Source: Frankiales bacterium
Lineage (GTDB): Bacteria > Actinomycetota > Actinomycetes > Mycobacteriales > SCTD01
DNA length: 64,000 nucleotides
Assembly (NCBI GenBank): GCA_025464695.1
Contig: JAODNQ010000270.1
Location: forward strand, 27,674-91,673
Direction: 5' to 3'
This document shows positions 33,846-42,397 of this stretch, one piece after another. A program made the position numbers and the translations under genes. Within the stretch, counting starts at the first letter, position 1. Each line of letters opens with the position of its first letter. Under the pieces are notes generated by a model. It was given only the letters and a program-made list of their open reading frames with translations. It made no database searches and had not been told where the DNA came from.

Positions 33846-36800
33846 ATGCAGCTCCGGCCAAGCGCAACACGAGGGCGGCTGCTTGCGGCCGCCACCGCCT
33901 TCACGACTGTGGCGGGCGTGACCGGCACCGCCTTGCTCAGCGCCGCGGTGATCGCGACCCCCGCGGCGTCGGCTGCCACTGCACCGACCGTCGGGTGCAC
34001 CAGCGGGGCAGACCGCCTCAACACGGGTCACGACAGCCTGACGGGCGGAACCCTCTCCAACGGCCAGCAGGACGCGACCTGGACCGTCGTCGGCCCTGTA
34101 GAGACGGGGCTCGGCGTCACGAGCCCCAAGACCAAGGCCCTGCAGGCACCGACGACGGCCGTCCCCAAGCCGGCCCTCGTGGGCAAGGCCGCGGCTGTCT
34201 ACGTCGACAGCCCGTACGGCAACGCCCAGTGGATCTCACAGGAGGGGGTGGGCGGGTCCAGCCCGGACGCGGACTGGTGGTACACGGCCAGCTTCGAGCT
34301 CAGCCCCGAGGTCGACGCCAGCACGTTCGCCCTGAAGCTGAACTTCTACGCGGACAACTCCGTCAACGAGGTCTACGTCAACGGCGCAGCACAGAGCGGC
34401 CTGACCGCCGGGCTGCCGTCTTACGCTGCTGGGACCGACCCGTACCAGGCGAACGGCTTCAGCGCGGGTAGGGGGTCCAACACGACCCTCAAGAGCGACT
34501 GGCAGGCCGGCCACAACACGATCCAGGTGCAGATCAAGAGCGGCGCCAACGCTGAAGGCTTCCTCGCCCAGGTCGTGCCGTTCCCGACCTGCACGGTCAC
34601 CGTTCAGGTCAGAGGCTCGCAGACGTACGGCGGGAGCGACCGCACGCTCACCTGGCAGGCGTCGGGCGGCCCTGATCCGACAGGCACCCTGTCCTGCGCC
34701 GTCTCGCCCACGCTGCCGGTCTCGAAGCTCACGCTCGACACCAGTTCCTGCACAGGGCTCGTCGCGCCCGCCGGCTACGCCCTGCGCTACGTCGGTGGCA
34801 ACGACGCGTTCGTCGTGAACCGGGCGGCCCTCACCGTCACGCCCGCGGCCACAAGCGCGATGTACGGCTCCAGTCCGACGGTCGGCCCCGTCTACAGCGG
34901 CTTCGTCAACGGAGAGGGCCCGGCCAAGCTGACGACTCAAGCCACCTGCGGCGTCGTGGCCACCAGCGTCCTGCACGTCGGCGGCCACCCGACCGCCTGC
35001 TCCGGCGCGTCGGCCGCGAACTACACGGTCGAGTACAAGCCCGGCACGGCCACGATCACCCGCGCTCCGCTGGCGGTCACCGCGAGTTCCTCGTCGGCCG
35101 CGTACGGCACCACGCCCGACGTCACGGCGGCCTACGAGGGCTTCGCGTACACCGACAGTGCAGCCAGCCTCACCACGCCCGCGTCCTGCACGACCACGGC
35201 CACGGCGGCTTCGCTGCCCGGCGTCTACCCCACGACCTGCTCGGGGGCCGTTTCCGGTGACTACGACTTCTCCTACTCCGCCGGCAAGTACACGGTCGGC
35301 AAGGGCGTCGTCACCGTCACCGCCTCCAGCCCCACGATGACGTACGGCAGCGACGCTCCCGCGGTCACGCCGAGCTACGCCGGCTTCGTCGGTGACCGGA
35401 ACAGCACGTCTGCCAGCTTCCAGTCCCCGACCTGCACCACGACGGCCGGGCCGACCACCCACGTCGCGGACACCGCGCCGATAACGACCTGCAGCGGCGC
35501 CAAGGACCCCGCCTACGACTTCGTCTACGTGCCCGGCAGGGTCAGCGTGCAGGCAGCGGCCGTGACGCTGACTGCTGACGACGCGAGCAAGGTGTACGGC
35601 GACGCCGTCCGGCCCGTCGGTTCCTCCGCCAAGGGTCTGAAGAACGATCAGACGTCGGCCGCGCTCGGTGCCGCCTGCGCGACGGCCGCCATGGCCGGCT
35701 CGCCCGTCCTGCCCGCCGGCTACGCCACGACCTGCTCGGGAGCCACCAACCCGGACTACGACGTCACCTACGTCCCCGGCACGCTGACCGTGACGCCCAG
35801 GCCCCTGACCATCACCGCCTCGGCCGGCACGATGGTCTACGGCGGGACCGTGCCGGACGTGGCGGCGAGCTACACCCTGCTGTTCCAGGACACCCTCGAC
35901 ACGGAGCCGGTCTGCCGCACTGCTGCCACCAGCAGCTCGAACACCGGCGACTACACCAGCTCCTGCGACGGGGCCGAGGACACGGACTACGCCATCACGT
36001 ACGCGACCGGCACGACGCAGGTCATGCGCGCTCCGCTCACCATCGGTGCGGACAGCGTCACCATCACCTACGGCGACGCGCTGCCGACCTTCACCCCGAA
36101 GGGTGTCGGCTTCGTCAACGGGGACACGACCGCAGCCCTCGGCAAGGGCCTGCTCTGCGACGTCGCCGTCACCGGCATCGCGCCGGTCACGAGCGACGGC
36201 TACCCGATCACCTGTGGGGGCGGGGTGACGGGGAACTACGAGGTCGCCACGACGACCGGCACGCTCACGGTCGCGCCCAAGGCGCTCACCATCACCGCCA
36301 GCAGTCCCAGCAGCGTCTACGGCGCGACGGTGCCGGTCGTAGTACCGCTCTACAGCGGGCTCACCGCCGGGGACACGGCTCCCAAGACCGCGCCTTCCTG
36401 CAGCAGCACCGTCCCGGCGAGCGGCATCGTCGGCACCTACCCGGCCTCCTGTGCGGGTGCGGCTGACAGCAACTACGCCATCGACTACGCAGGGGGGACC
36501 CAGACGGTGACGAGGGCGCCCGTGGTCGTCACCGCCTCGAGCCCGACCGGCAGCTACCTCGAGCCCGTCCCGGCCGTCCTCGCGGACTACGTGGGCCTGG
36601 CCAAGGGGCAGACGGTGCCCACCACGGCCGCGACCTGCTCCAGCACGGCGACCACCACGAGTGCACCGGGTACCTACCCGACCACCTGCAAGGACACCTC
36701 GGACCTCAACCACAGCTTCACCTACAAGCCCGGCGTGCTCACCATCCGGCTCGTGCTCGGGTGCGCCAACTCTGCCGCGTACGGCACGGGCCTCGACTGG

Positions 36801-37274
36801 CACGGCCGCGACCTCAGGGGCAAGGACCTCGGTGGGATCAGCCTGCGGGGGATGAACCTGGCGGGCGCGAACCTCCAGGGCGTCAACCTGGCCGGGGCCG
36901 ACCTGACCGGTGCGAACCTCCAGGGCGCTGACCTGCGCGGGGTGAACCTGTCCGGAGCGAACCTGTCCGGGGTCAACCTGGTCGGCGCGAACCTGACCGG
37001 TACCAACCTCAAGGGCGCCAGGCTGACGTGCGCCAACCTGCAGGCGATCACGGCCCAGGGCGCCAACCTGGCGGGCACAGACATGACCGACGCCAAGGTC
37101 GTGCGGGCGAGCCTGACCGGTGCCAACCTCGTCGGGGCGAACCTCACCCGCGCGTCGTTCCGCGACGCGGTGGTCAAGGGCGGCAGCACCACCTCCGTGC
37201 TCTGGCGTTCCACCACCTGCACGGACGGGCGCAACAGTGACGACGTCGGGGGGACCTGCGTCGGCCACTGGTAG
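33846..37274 (+). CDS. Giant secreted MBG-domain and pentapeptide-repeat protein
   Basis: This protein has 1142 residues and starts with ATG at 33846 after GGGAAGG. A signal peptide (LLAAATAFTTVAGVTGTALL, cleavage near ASAA) leads into a lectin-like beta domain (about 45-245). One MBG-like unit with YGGSDRTLTWQASGG follows, then eight MBG-type modules of 75-80 residues (about 326-970). Each opens like PLTITASxxxxxYG and carries a Cys pair likely to form a disulphide. Residues about 985-1115 are some 24 pentapeptide repeats (A(N/D)LxG type, for example ANLQGVNLAGADLTG), predicted to fold as a square beta-helix. No sorting signal is present. The function is unknown; a fibrous adhesin is inference. 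Confidence 0.85.
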   Translation: MQLRPSATRGRLLAAATAFTTVAGVTGTALLSAAVIATPAASAATAPTVGCTSGADRLNTGHDSLTGGTLSNGQQDATWTVVGPVETGLGVTSPKTKALQAPTTAVPKPALVGKAAAVYVDSPYGNAQWISQEGVGGSSPDADWWYTASFELSPEVDASTFALKLNFYADNSVNEVYVNGAAQSGLTAGLPSYAAGTDPYQANGFSAGRGSNTTLKSDWQAGHNTIQVQIKSGANAEGFLAQVVPFPTCTVTVQVRGSQTYGGSDRTLTWQASGGPDPTGTLSCAVSPTLPVSKLTLDTSSCTGLVAPAGYALRYVGGNDAFVVNRAALTVTPAATSAMYGSSPTVGPVYSGFVNGEGPAKLTTQATCGVVATSVLHVGGHPTACSGASAANYTVEYKPGTATITRAPLAVTASSSSAAYGTTPDVTAAYEGFAYTDSAASLTTPASCTTTATAASLPGVYPTTCSGAVSGDYDFSYSAGKYTVGKGVVTVTASSPTMTYGSDAPAVTPSYAGFVGDRNSTSASFQSPTCTTTAGPTTHVADTAPITTCSGAKDPAYDFVYVPGRVSVQAAAVTLTADDASKVYGDAVRPVGSSAKGLKNDQTSAALGAACATAAMAGSPVLPAGYATTCSGATNPDYDVTYVPGTLTVTPRPLTITASAGTMVYGGTVPDVAASYTLLFQDTLDTEPVCRTAATSSSNTGDYTSSCDGAEDTDYAITYATGTTQVMRAPLTIGADSVTITYGDALPTFTPKGVGFVNGDTTAALGKGLLCDVAVTGIAPVTSDGYPITCGGGVTGNYEVATTTGTLTVAPKALTITASSPSSVYGATVPVVVPLYSGLTAGDTAPKTAPSCSSTVPASGIVGTYPASCAGAADSNYAIDYAGGTQTVTRAPVVVTASSPTGSYLEPVPAVLADYVGLAKGQTVPTTAATCSSTATTTSAPGTYPTTCKDTSDLNHSFTYKPGVLTIRLVLGCANSAAYGTGLDWHGRDLRGKDLGGISLRGMNLAGANLQGVNLAGADLTGANLQGADLRGVNLSGANLSGVNLVGANLTGTNLKGARLTCANLQAITAQGANLAGTDMTDAKVVRASLTGANLVGANLTRASFRDAVVKGGSTTSVLWRSTTCTDGRNSDDVGGTCVGHW

Positions 37275-37296
37275 CCCGAGGCGGTCGAGCGCCGCC

Positions 37297-37351
37297 CGCG
37301 TCCCGCACGACCCCCGGTGTCCTCGCGGCCCGGGGGTCGCGCGCTGTCCGG
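37297..37351 (+). repeat. 55-bp direct repeat, right copy, with terminator
   Basis: This is the second copy of the repeat at 33549-33603, with two mismatches. Its stem CGACCCCCGG (37308-37317) and CCGGGGGTCG (37330-37339) gives the MBG-repeat gene a terminator identical to that of the HBHA-like gene. Confidence 0.88.
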
Positions 37352-37373
37352 GTCCAGCAGGCAGACTGGCAGC

Positions 37374-37673
37374 GTGATCCTCGGCTGGGACCTGTCGGAC
37401 CCTCTCACCGTCCTCGACCTCGGCCTGCTCGTGCTGGCCGGCTGCGCCTTCGTCGACTGCGTGCGGCAGGACCCGCAGGCCTTCCCGGCGGCGGGCAAGC
37501 TCACGAAGCCGGCCTGGCTCGCCATCACCGGGGTCGCCCTGCTGTTCGCGCTGCTGCCCGTCGGGGTGCTCAGCCTCTTCGGGGCCGCGGTCGCCGTCGC
37601 CTCCATCGTCTACCTGGTCGACGTCAAGCCCGCCGTCACCGGCATGCGCCCGGGCAGCGGCCCGTACGGGTGA
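37374..37673 (+). CDS. DUF2516-family membrane protein
   Basis: This protein of 99 residues has three predicted transmembrane helices (LTVLDLGLLVLAGCAFVDCV, PAWLAITGVALLFALLPVGV and LFGAAVAVASIVYLVDVKP). The pattern with VDxxRQDPxAFxAAGKLTKPxW between the first two helices is typical of the small DUF2516 family of actinobacteria. The GTG at 37374 was preferred over frames reading through the terminator repeat. In M. tuberculosis the corresponding gene, Rv0476 as I recall, directly follows hbhA; here the 3.4-kb MBG gene intervenes. The function is unknown. It overlaps the hydrolase gene by four bases. Confidence 0.82.
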   Translation: MILGWDLSDPLTVLDLGLLVLAGCAFVDCVRQDPQAFPAAGKLTKPAWLAITGVALLFALLPVGVLSLFGAAVAVASIVYLVDVKPAVTGMRPGSGPYG

Positions 37674-38428
37674 CCGGCCCGGTGCTCGTCACCGGGAGCG
37701 GCGCGCCCGTCACGGTCGTCGCCCACGGCCTCGGGGCGAGCACCGCCGAGACCCGGCCGCTGGTGGGCGGCGTCCCCGGCACCCGGGTCTTCCCCGCCGC
37801 GCGCGCGCACGGCGACGGCCCCCCGGTGGACGGGCCGCTGAGCTACGACCTCCTCGGCCGCGACCTCGAGCGGGTCGCCGACGCGCACGGCGCGACCCAG
37901 GCGCTCGGCGTCTCGATGGGTGCCGGAGCCCTGCTCAGCCTGCTGGCCCGCCGCCCCGACCGCTTCTCCCGGGTCGTCCTGCTGCTCCCCGCGGCGTCCG
38001 ACCGCCCCCGCACCGACGACGCCGTCGCCCGGCTGCAGGCCCTGGCCACCGCCCTCGACGCGCACGACGCCGACGGCGTGGCGGCGTGCGTCGCGCAGGA
38101 GCTCCCGCAGGACCTGCACGACGTGCCCGGCGTCCGGCAGTACCTCGCCGCCCGCACGCGCTTCCTGCTCGACAGCAGCGGGGTGGCCGCGGCCGTCCGC
38201 GACCTGCCGGCGTCGTCGCCGGTGCCGGACCGCGCGGTGCTCGGCGCCGTGACGGCCGAGGTGCTGCTGCTCGCGCAGGAGGGCGACCCGCTGCACCCCG
38301 CCTCGGTGGCTCGCGACCTCGCCGCGGTGCTGCCCCGGGCGAGGCTGGTGGTGTTCGACCGGCCCGGAGCGGTGGTGCGCGAGCGGCTGCGGGTCCGGGC
38401 GCTCGTGGGGGAGCTGCTGGGTCAGTGA
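37670..38428 (+). CDS. Alpha/beta hydrolase
   Basis: This protein of 252 residues has an alpha/beta hydrolase fold with the nucleophile elbow LGVSMGAGALLSLLARRP (Ser in GVSMG), the oxyanion-hole VVAHGLGAST and the Asp loop AQEGDPLHPASVARDLA. The position where the catalytic His is expected near the C-terminus (VVFDRPGAVVRERLR) has no His, and the only candidate is the His within DPLHP, so activity is uncertain. The GTG start at 37670 overlaps the DUF2516 stop as GTGA, implying co-translation. The substrate is unknown. Confidence 0.75.
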   Translation: MTGPVLVTGSGAPVTVVAHGLGASTAETRPLVGGVPGTRVFPAARAHGDGPPVDGPLSYDLLGRDLERVADAHGATQALGVSMGAGALLSLLARRPDRFSRVVLLLPAASDRPRTDDAVARLQALATALDAHDADGVAACVAQELPQDLHDVPGVRQYLAARTRFLLDSSGVAAAVRDLPASSPVPDRAVLGAVTAEVLLLAQEGDPLHPASVARDLAAVLPRARLVVFDRPGAVVRERLRVRALVGELLGQ

Positions 38429-38676
38429 CCCTGCGGGGCCTGCGGCGGGTGCAGCATCTCTGACGCGGTGTCGCCGACCGGCTCCTGGCCCGCGTGCACG
38501 AACACCAGCGCGTCGGGGTCGTTGCCGGGCACGTGCTCGGTCTCGCCGTTGGCCTCGTAGACGTCGATCAGGCCGGGAGCGACGGAGGCGGCCAGCAGCC
38601 GCCGGACGCCCTCGGCGACGGTCGTCGACTCGCCGTCGCGGCTGCCGCCGCGCAGCAGCACCAGGTCGTCAGCCAC
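38422..38676 (-). CDS. Conserved hypothetical protein
   Basis: This acidic protein of 84 residues starts with GTG at 38676. The start MADDLVLLRGGSRDGESTTV and the centre LIDVYEANGETEHVPGNDPD have regular beta-strand character and strong codon bias. There is no signal peptide, cysteine or membrane segment. It ends inside the 3' end of the convergent hydrolase gene (stops at TCA and TGA three bases apart). The family is not recognised. Confidence 0.6.
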   Translation of the reverse strand: MADDLVLLRGGSRDGESTTVAEGVRRLLAASVAPGLIDVYEANGETEHVPGNDPDALVFVHAGQEPVGDTASEMLHPPQAPQGH

Positions 38677-38852
38677 GGGCCGGCTCGGACGGGGCGGGCG
38701 CCTCGGGGCGCGGTCGGATCATGGTCCCGGACTACCCCTCCTGGACGTGGGGACACGAGCCGCGCCGGCACTGGGCAGGCACGGGGCCGGACGGCGGGTG
38801 ACAGCGGCCCCGCAGTACGCCACGCTGTGTCCCGGTACGGCCCGGTACGCGC

Positions 38853-38870
38853 GTCACCCGTGCGGGTGAC
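38853..38870. promoter_or_regulatory. 18-bp palindrome upstream of ssgB-like gene
   Basis: GTCACCCG-TG-CGGGTGAC is a perfect dyad with a two-base spacer, 90 bp before the ssgB-like start codon in a gene-free interval (38677-38960). It could be an operator for a developmental regulator. It does not fit the BldD consensus spacing that I know. Confidence 0.35.
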
Positions 38871-38960
38871 TGTGCGATCGGGCCGTGTCCGACGTGCGCA
38901 GGCCTCGTTGCTCAGAGTGTCGCCGCACCCCGCAGCACCGCCGATCGAAGGGCCCCCGTC

Positions 38961-39395
38961 ATGACCCGCATCGCCACCGTGCAGACCGAGCTCGAGCTCC
39001 GCCTCGTCGTCCCCGGCGGCCCCTCGCTCCCCGTGCTGGCCGGTCTGCGGTACGAGTCGGCCGACCCGTGGGCGGTCCGCGTCGCCTTCCAGACCGGCGC
39101 CAAGGACGAGGACGGCGGCGAGGGCACGGTCGAGTGGATGTTCGCCCGCCAGCTGCTCACCGACGGCGTCGCGAAGACCGTCGGCGAGGGCGACGTCCGT
39201 GTCTGGCCGTCCGCCTCCGGTGGCGCCCGCGTCGTCAACCTGGCGATGGCCTCGCCGTCCGGCTCCGCCCTGTTCGAGATCGACCGCGACGCCCTCGTCG
39301 AGTTCCTCCAGCAGACCTACCTCGCCGTGCCCACGGGCTCCGAGGAGGAGGTCGTCGACCTCGACGCCGAGCTGGCGCTGCTGCTGTCCGAGTAG
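38961..39395 (+). CDS. ssgB: SsgB-like sporulation/cell-division protein (SALP)
   Basis: This protein of 144 residues belongs to the SsgA-like family restricted to morphologically complex actinobacteria; SsgB recruits FtsZ to sporulation septa. The sequence LRLVVPGGPSLPVLAGLRYE, DPWAVRVAFQTGA, GTVEWMFARQLLTDGV, GDVRVWPSASGG and ALVEFLQQTYLAVPTGSEEE aligns segment by segment with Streptomyces SsgB as I remember it. The ATG at 38961 gives normal length. It is monocistronic: a palindrome lies upstream and a terminator downstream. Its presence supports a sporulating life style together with rsiG. Another SALP paralogue identity is possible. Confidence 0.87.
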   Translation: MTRIATVQTELELRLVVPGGPSLPVLAGLRYESADPWAVRVAFQTGAKDEDGGEGTVEWMFARQLLTDGVAKTVGEGDVRVWPSASGGARVVNLAMASPSGSALFEIDRDALVEFLQQTYLAVPTGSEEEVVDLDAELALLLSE

Positions 39396-39411
39396 TCCCC
39401 CCGCGACACCT

Positions 39412-39444
39412 GAGAGGCCGTCCCTGCTGCGGGGGCGGCCTCTC
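39412..39444 (+). terminator. Intrinsic terminator
   Basis: The stem GAGAGGCCG (39412-39420) pairs perfectly with CGGCCTCTC (39436-39444), seventeen bases after the ssgB-like stop codon. It also lies before the end of the convergent methyltransferase gene and could serve both directions. Confidence 0.75.
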
Positions 39445-39467
39445 GTCGTGTGCGGGTCGGGGCTGTG

Positions 39468-40253
39468 TCAGGGCGCGACGCGGTCCCAGGGGACGGACAG
39501 CTCGCCGAACCGGGCCCGCCGGGCGTCCACGCCCTCGAGCGACCCGCAGGCCGCGACCCACCGCTGCCGTGGCCCGAAGGCGGCGTAGGGCGCGGCCCGG
39601 TCCCAGGCGGCGTCGAGCTCGCGGAGCAGGTCGTGCACCGGCTCGCCCGGGACGTTGTGGTGGATGAGCGCCTTCGGCAGCCGCTCGGCCAGCGACGACG
39701 GCCGGTCGAGGGTGGGCAGGTGCGCCGCGAGGGTGAGGCTGACCGGCCCGCCGGCGGTGAGGGCGACCCAGGCGGCCCGGCGCCCCAGCTCGTCGCAGGT
39801 GCCCTCGACCAGGAGCCCGCCGGGAGCGAGGCCGGCGAGCAGGGTCTGCCAGGCCTCCGCGGCAGCGGCCTCCTCGTACTGGCGGAGCACGTTCAGGGCC
39901 CGGACCACCAGCGGCCGCAGGCCGGCCAGCTCGAAGCCGCCGCGCCGGAACGACAGCCCCGGCCGGGTCGCGCCCTGCGCCGCCGCGACCCGCTCCGGGT
40001 CGATCTCGAGCCCGACCACCTCGACGTCGGGCCGGACGGCCGACAGTCGTTCCCGCAGCTCGACCGCCGTCACGGGGGTGGCGCCGTAGCCGAGGTCGAC
40101 GACGAGCGGGACGTCGGCGGTCCGCAGCAGCTCCCCGTGGACGGCGGCCAGCCAGCGGTCGACCCGCCGCAGCCGGTTGGGGGCGGTGGTCCCTCGGGTC
40201 GGGAGCCCCAGGGCGCGGGCCCGGCCGGCGGCGAAGCGCTTCTCGCGGGGCAC
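39468..40253 (-). CDS. SAM-dependent methyltransferase
   Basis: This class I methyltransferase-fold protein of 261 residues contains VPLVVDLGYGATPVTAVELR (SAM-binding motif I), VEVVGLEIDPERVAAAQ (motif II) and PGGLLVEGTCDELGRRAAWV (the region of motif IV). The N-terminal KRFAAGRARALGLPTRGTTA and the closing FGPRQRWVAACGSL resemble a family found near mshA in other actinobacteria. The substrate is unknown. It is the first of a minus-strand pair with the SDR gene, with the palindromic repeat at 40266-40333 between them. Confidence 0.75.
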   Translation of the reverse strand: MPREKRFAAGRARALGLPTRGTTAPNRLRRVDRWLAAVHGELLRTADVPLVVDLGYGATPVTAVELRERLSAVRPDVEVVGLEIDPERVAAAQGATRPGLSFRRGGFELAGLRPLVVRALNVLRQYEEAAAAEAWQTLLAGLAPGGLLVEGTCDELGRRAAWVALTAGGPVSLTLAAHLPTLDRPSSLAERLPKALIHHNVPGEPVHDLLRELDAAWDRAAPYAAFGPRQRWVAACGSLEGVDARRARFGELSVPWDRVAP

Positions 40254-40265
40254 GGCGCTCCTACC

Positions 40266-40333
40266 GCGTGGTCAACGGACGCTGAAGCAGCGCTCGGGCG
40301 GGGGGACGCTGCCAGCGCTTCCGTTGATCACGC
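40266..40333 (-). repeat. Dispersed palindromic repeat, copy A
   Basis: Read on the minus strand it begins GCGTGATCAACGGAAGC and ends GCGTCCGTTGACCACGC, so the ends are inverted repeats with one mismatch. The interior also pairs partly (GAGCGCTGC region). A second, diverged copy lies at 60966-61032. The left end (minus strand) supplies the TGA stop codon of the SDR gene. Confidence 0.7.
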
Positions 40334-41065
40334 AGAGGGACGGCGGTCCACCTTGTAGGACGCCGCCTGCTGCTGCGGCGTCAGCTGGACGAGGTCGATG
40401 TTCACGTGGGCCGGGCGCGAGGCGACCCAGACGATCGCGTCGGCGACGTCGTCGGCCGTGAGGGCCTCGACCCCGGCGTAGACCGCGGCGGCCTTCTCGG
40501 CGTCGCCGGCGAACCGGGTCAGGCTGAACTCCTCGGTCTGCACCATCCCGGGCGCGACCTCGCTCACCCGGATGCCGTACGACACCGTCTCCAGCCGCAG
40601 CACCTCGCGCAGCGCCTTGACCGCGAACTTCGCCGCGACGTAGCCGCCGCCGTTCTCGTAGGCCCAGCGGCCGGCGGTCGAGCCCGTCATGACGACCTGC
40701 CCGCGCGACGCCCGCAGCTGCGGCAGCAGCGCCTGCACGGTGCGGACCGTGCCGAGGACGTTGAGGTCGTACATCCGGGCCCAGTCGTCGACGTCGGCCG
40801 TCTCGAGGGGGGCGAGGTCGAGCGCGCCGCCCGCGTTGGCGACGACGAGGTCGCACGCCTGCACGGCGTCGGCGAGCTGCTCGACCGAGCGCGGGTCAGT
40901 GACGTCGAGGGCCTGCGGGCGGATCGCCGGGTGCTGCGCGGACAGCTGCCCGAGCCGGTCGAGCCGCCGGGCCGCCGCGACCACCTGCCAGCCCTCCGCG
41001 GCGAGCCGGAGCGCCGTCGCCGCCCCGATGCCGCTGCTCGCTCCCGTGACCACCGCTGTCCGCAT
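40328..41065 (-). CDS. Short-chain dehydrogenase/reductase
   Basis: This classical SDR of 245 residues contains [20 protein letters not shown] (TGxxxGIG), the NAG motif in [12 protein letters not shown], the catalytic Ser in [18 protein letters not shown], and Tyr and Lys in [15 protein letters not shown]. The segment [20 protein letters not shown] is typical of the YdfG/NADP-dependent branch that oxidises 3-hydroxy acids or serine. The ATG at 41065 lies 72 bp from the divergent mshA. The stop codon is provided by the end of a palindromic repeat, so the C-terminus may have been altered by its insertion. Substrate unknown. Confidence 0.85.
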   Translation of the reverse strand: MRTAVVTGASSGIGAATALRLAAEGWQVVAAARRLDRLGQLSAQHPAIRPQALDVTDPRSVEQLADAVQACDLVVANAGGALDLAPLETADVDDWARMYDLNVLGTVRTVQALLPQLRASRGQVVMTGSTAGRWAYENGGGYVAAKFAVKALREVLRLETVSYGIRVSEVAPGMVQTEEFSLTRFAGDAEKAAAVYAGVEALTADDVADAIVWVASRPAHVNIDLVQLTPQQQAASYKVDRRPSA

Positions 41066-41137
41066 GCGGGAAGCATGCCGGACCGGGCGTGGTTCGCTAC
41101 CTCGGACCCTGACCCGTCGACCGACCGGAGGTGCGCG

Positions 41138-42397
41138 ATGACCCTGGCCACGCTGCACCCACGGCGCATCGCGGTGCTCTCGGTGCACACCAGCCCGCTC
41201 GAGCAGCCCGGCACGGGCGACGCCGGCGGCATGAACGTCTACGTCCTCGAGACCAGCAAGCGGCTGGCGGCGCTCGGCGTCGAGGTCGAGGTCTTCACCC
41301 GCGCGACGTCGTCGGACCTGCCGCCGTCGGTCGAGGTCGTCCCCGGCGTCACCGTCCACCACCTCACGGCGGGCCCCTTCGAGGGGCTGTCCAAGGAGGA
41401 CCTGCCCTCGCAGCTGTGCGCGCTGACGTCCGGCGTCCTGCGCGCGGAGGCCCGGCACGAGCCCGGCTGGTACGACGCCGTCCACTCGCACTACTGGCTG
41501 TCGGGGCAGGTCGGCTGGCTGGCGACCGAGCGCTGGGACGTCCCGCTCGTCCACACCGCCCACACGCTGGCGAAGGTGAAGAACCTCGCGCTGGCCGTGG
41601 GCGACGCACCCGAGCCGTTGCGGCGGGTCGTGGGCGAGGAGCAGGTGGTCGCCGCGGCCGACCGCCTGGTCGCCAACACCGCCGACGAGGCGCGCGAGCT
41701 GGTCGAGCTCTACGACGCCGACGTCGCCCGCGTGGTCACCGTCGCGCCCGGCGTCGACCTCGAGCACTTCCGCCCGGGGGAAGCCACGGGAGCGCGCACC
41801 CGCATCGGCATCCCTCCCGACGCCGTCCTGCTGCTGTTCGTCGGGCGCCTGCAGCCCCTCAAGGCGCCCGACGTGCTGCTGCGGGCCGCCGCCCGCCTCG
41901 ACCCCGCCCTGCGCGCCCGCACGGTGGTGGCCGTCGTCGGCGGTCCGAGCGGCAACGGCGGCGGCGAGCCCGAGATGCTCCGGGCACTGGCCGCCGAGCT
42001 CGACCTCCCCGTGGTGTTCGAGGCCCCGTCCGGGCGGGACCGGCTGCGTGACTGGTACGCCGCGGCCGACGTCGTCGCCGTCCCCTCGCACAACGAGTCC
42101 TTCGGCCTGGTGGCCCTCGAGGCCCAGGCCTGCGGCACCCCCGTCGTCGCCACCGACGTCGGCGGCCTGCGCACCACCGTCCGCGACGGCGTCAGCGGGC
42201 TGCTGGTCGCCGGGCACTCCTCCGACGACTGGGCGCGCGCCCTCGAGCGCGCCGTCCGCGACCGCGCGGTCCTGTCGCTCGGCGCGGTCGAGCACGCCGC
42301 GGGCTTCTCGTGGGGCCGGACGGCGTCGGGGCTGCTGACCACCTACCGGGCTGCGCTGGCCGACCGGGCCCGGGTGCGCGAGGCTGCTGTCTCGTGA
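41138..42397 (+). CDS. mshA: D-inositol-3-phosphate glycosyltransferase
   Basis: This GT4 enzyme of 419 residues transfers GlcNAc from UDP-GlcNAc to 1L-myo-inositol-1-phosphate, the first step of mycothiol synthesis. The acceptor-side motif [49 protein letters not shown], the donor-binding [17 protein letters not shown] and [20 protein letters not shown] are all as in characterised MshA proteins. The ATG at 41138 follows CCGGAGG. Length is normal. It overlaps the YbjN gene by four bases. In M. tuberculosis mshA (Rv0486) is likewise followed by a YbjN gene. Confidence 0.95.
   Translation: MTLATLHPRRIAVLSVHTSPLEQPGTGDAGGMNVYVLETSKRLAALGVEVEVFTRATSSDLPPSVEVVPGVTVHHLTAGPFEGLSKEDLPSQLCALTSGVLRAEARHEPGWYDAVHSHYWLSGQVGWLATERWDVPLVHTAHTLAKVKNLALAVGDAPEPLRRVVGEEQVVAAADRLVANTADEARELVELYDADVARVVTVAPGVDLEHFRPGEATGARTRIGIPPDAVLLLFVGRLQPLKAPDVLLRAAARLDPALRARTVVAVVGGPSGNGGGEPEMLRALAAELDLPVVFEAPSGRDRLRDWYAAADVVAVPSHNESFGLVALEAQACGTPVVATDVGGLRTTVRDGVSGLLVAGHSSDDWARALERAVRDRAVLSLGAVEHAAGFSWGRTASGLLTTYRAALADRARVREAAVS

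Noticed and set aside
34236..37268. A 1010-residue open frame antisense to the MBG/pentapeptide gene
   Set aside because: It is Arg/Gly/Val-rich with no domains and mirrors the GC-rich codons of the sense gene, which has a signal peptide, clear repeats and a ribosome binding site.
38853..38870. BldD binding box
   Set aside because: The half-sites are separated by about three bases too many compared with the published BldD consensus.
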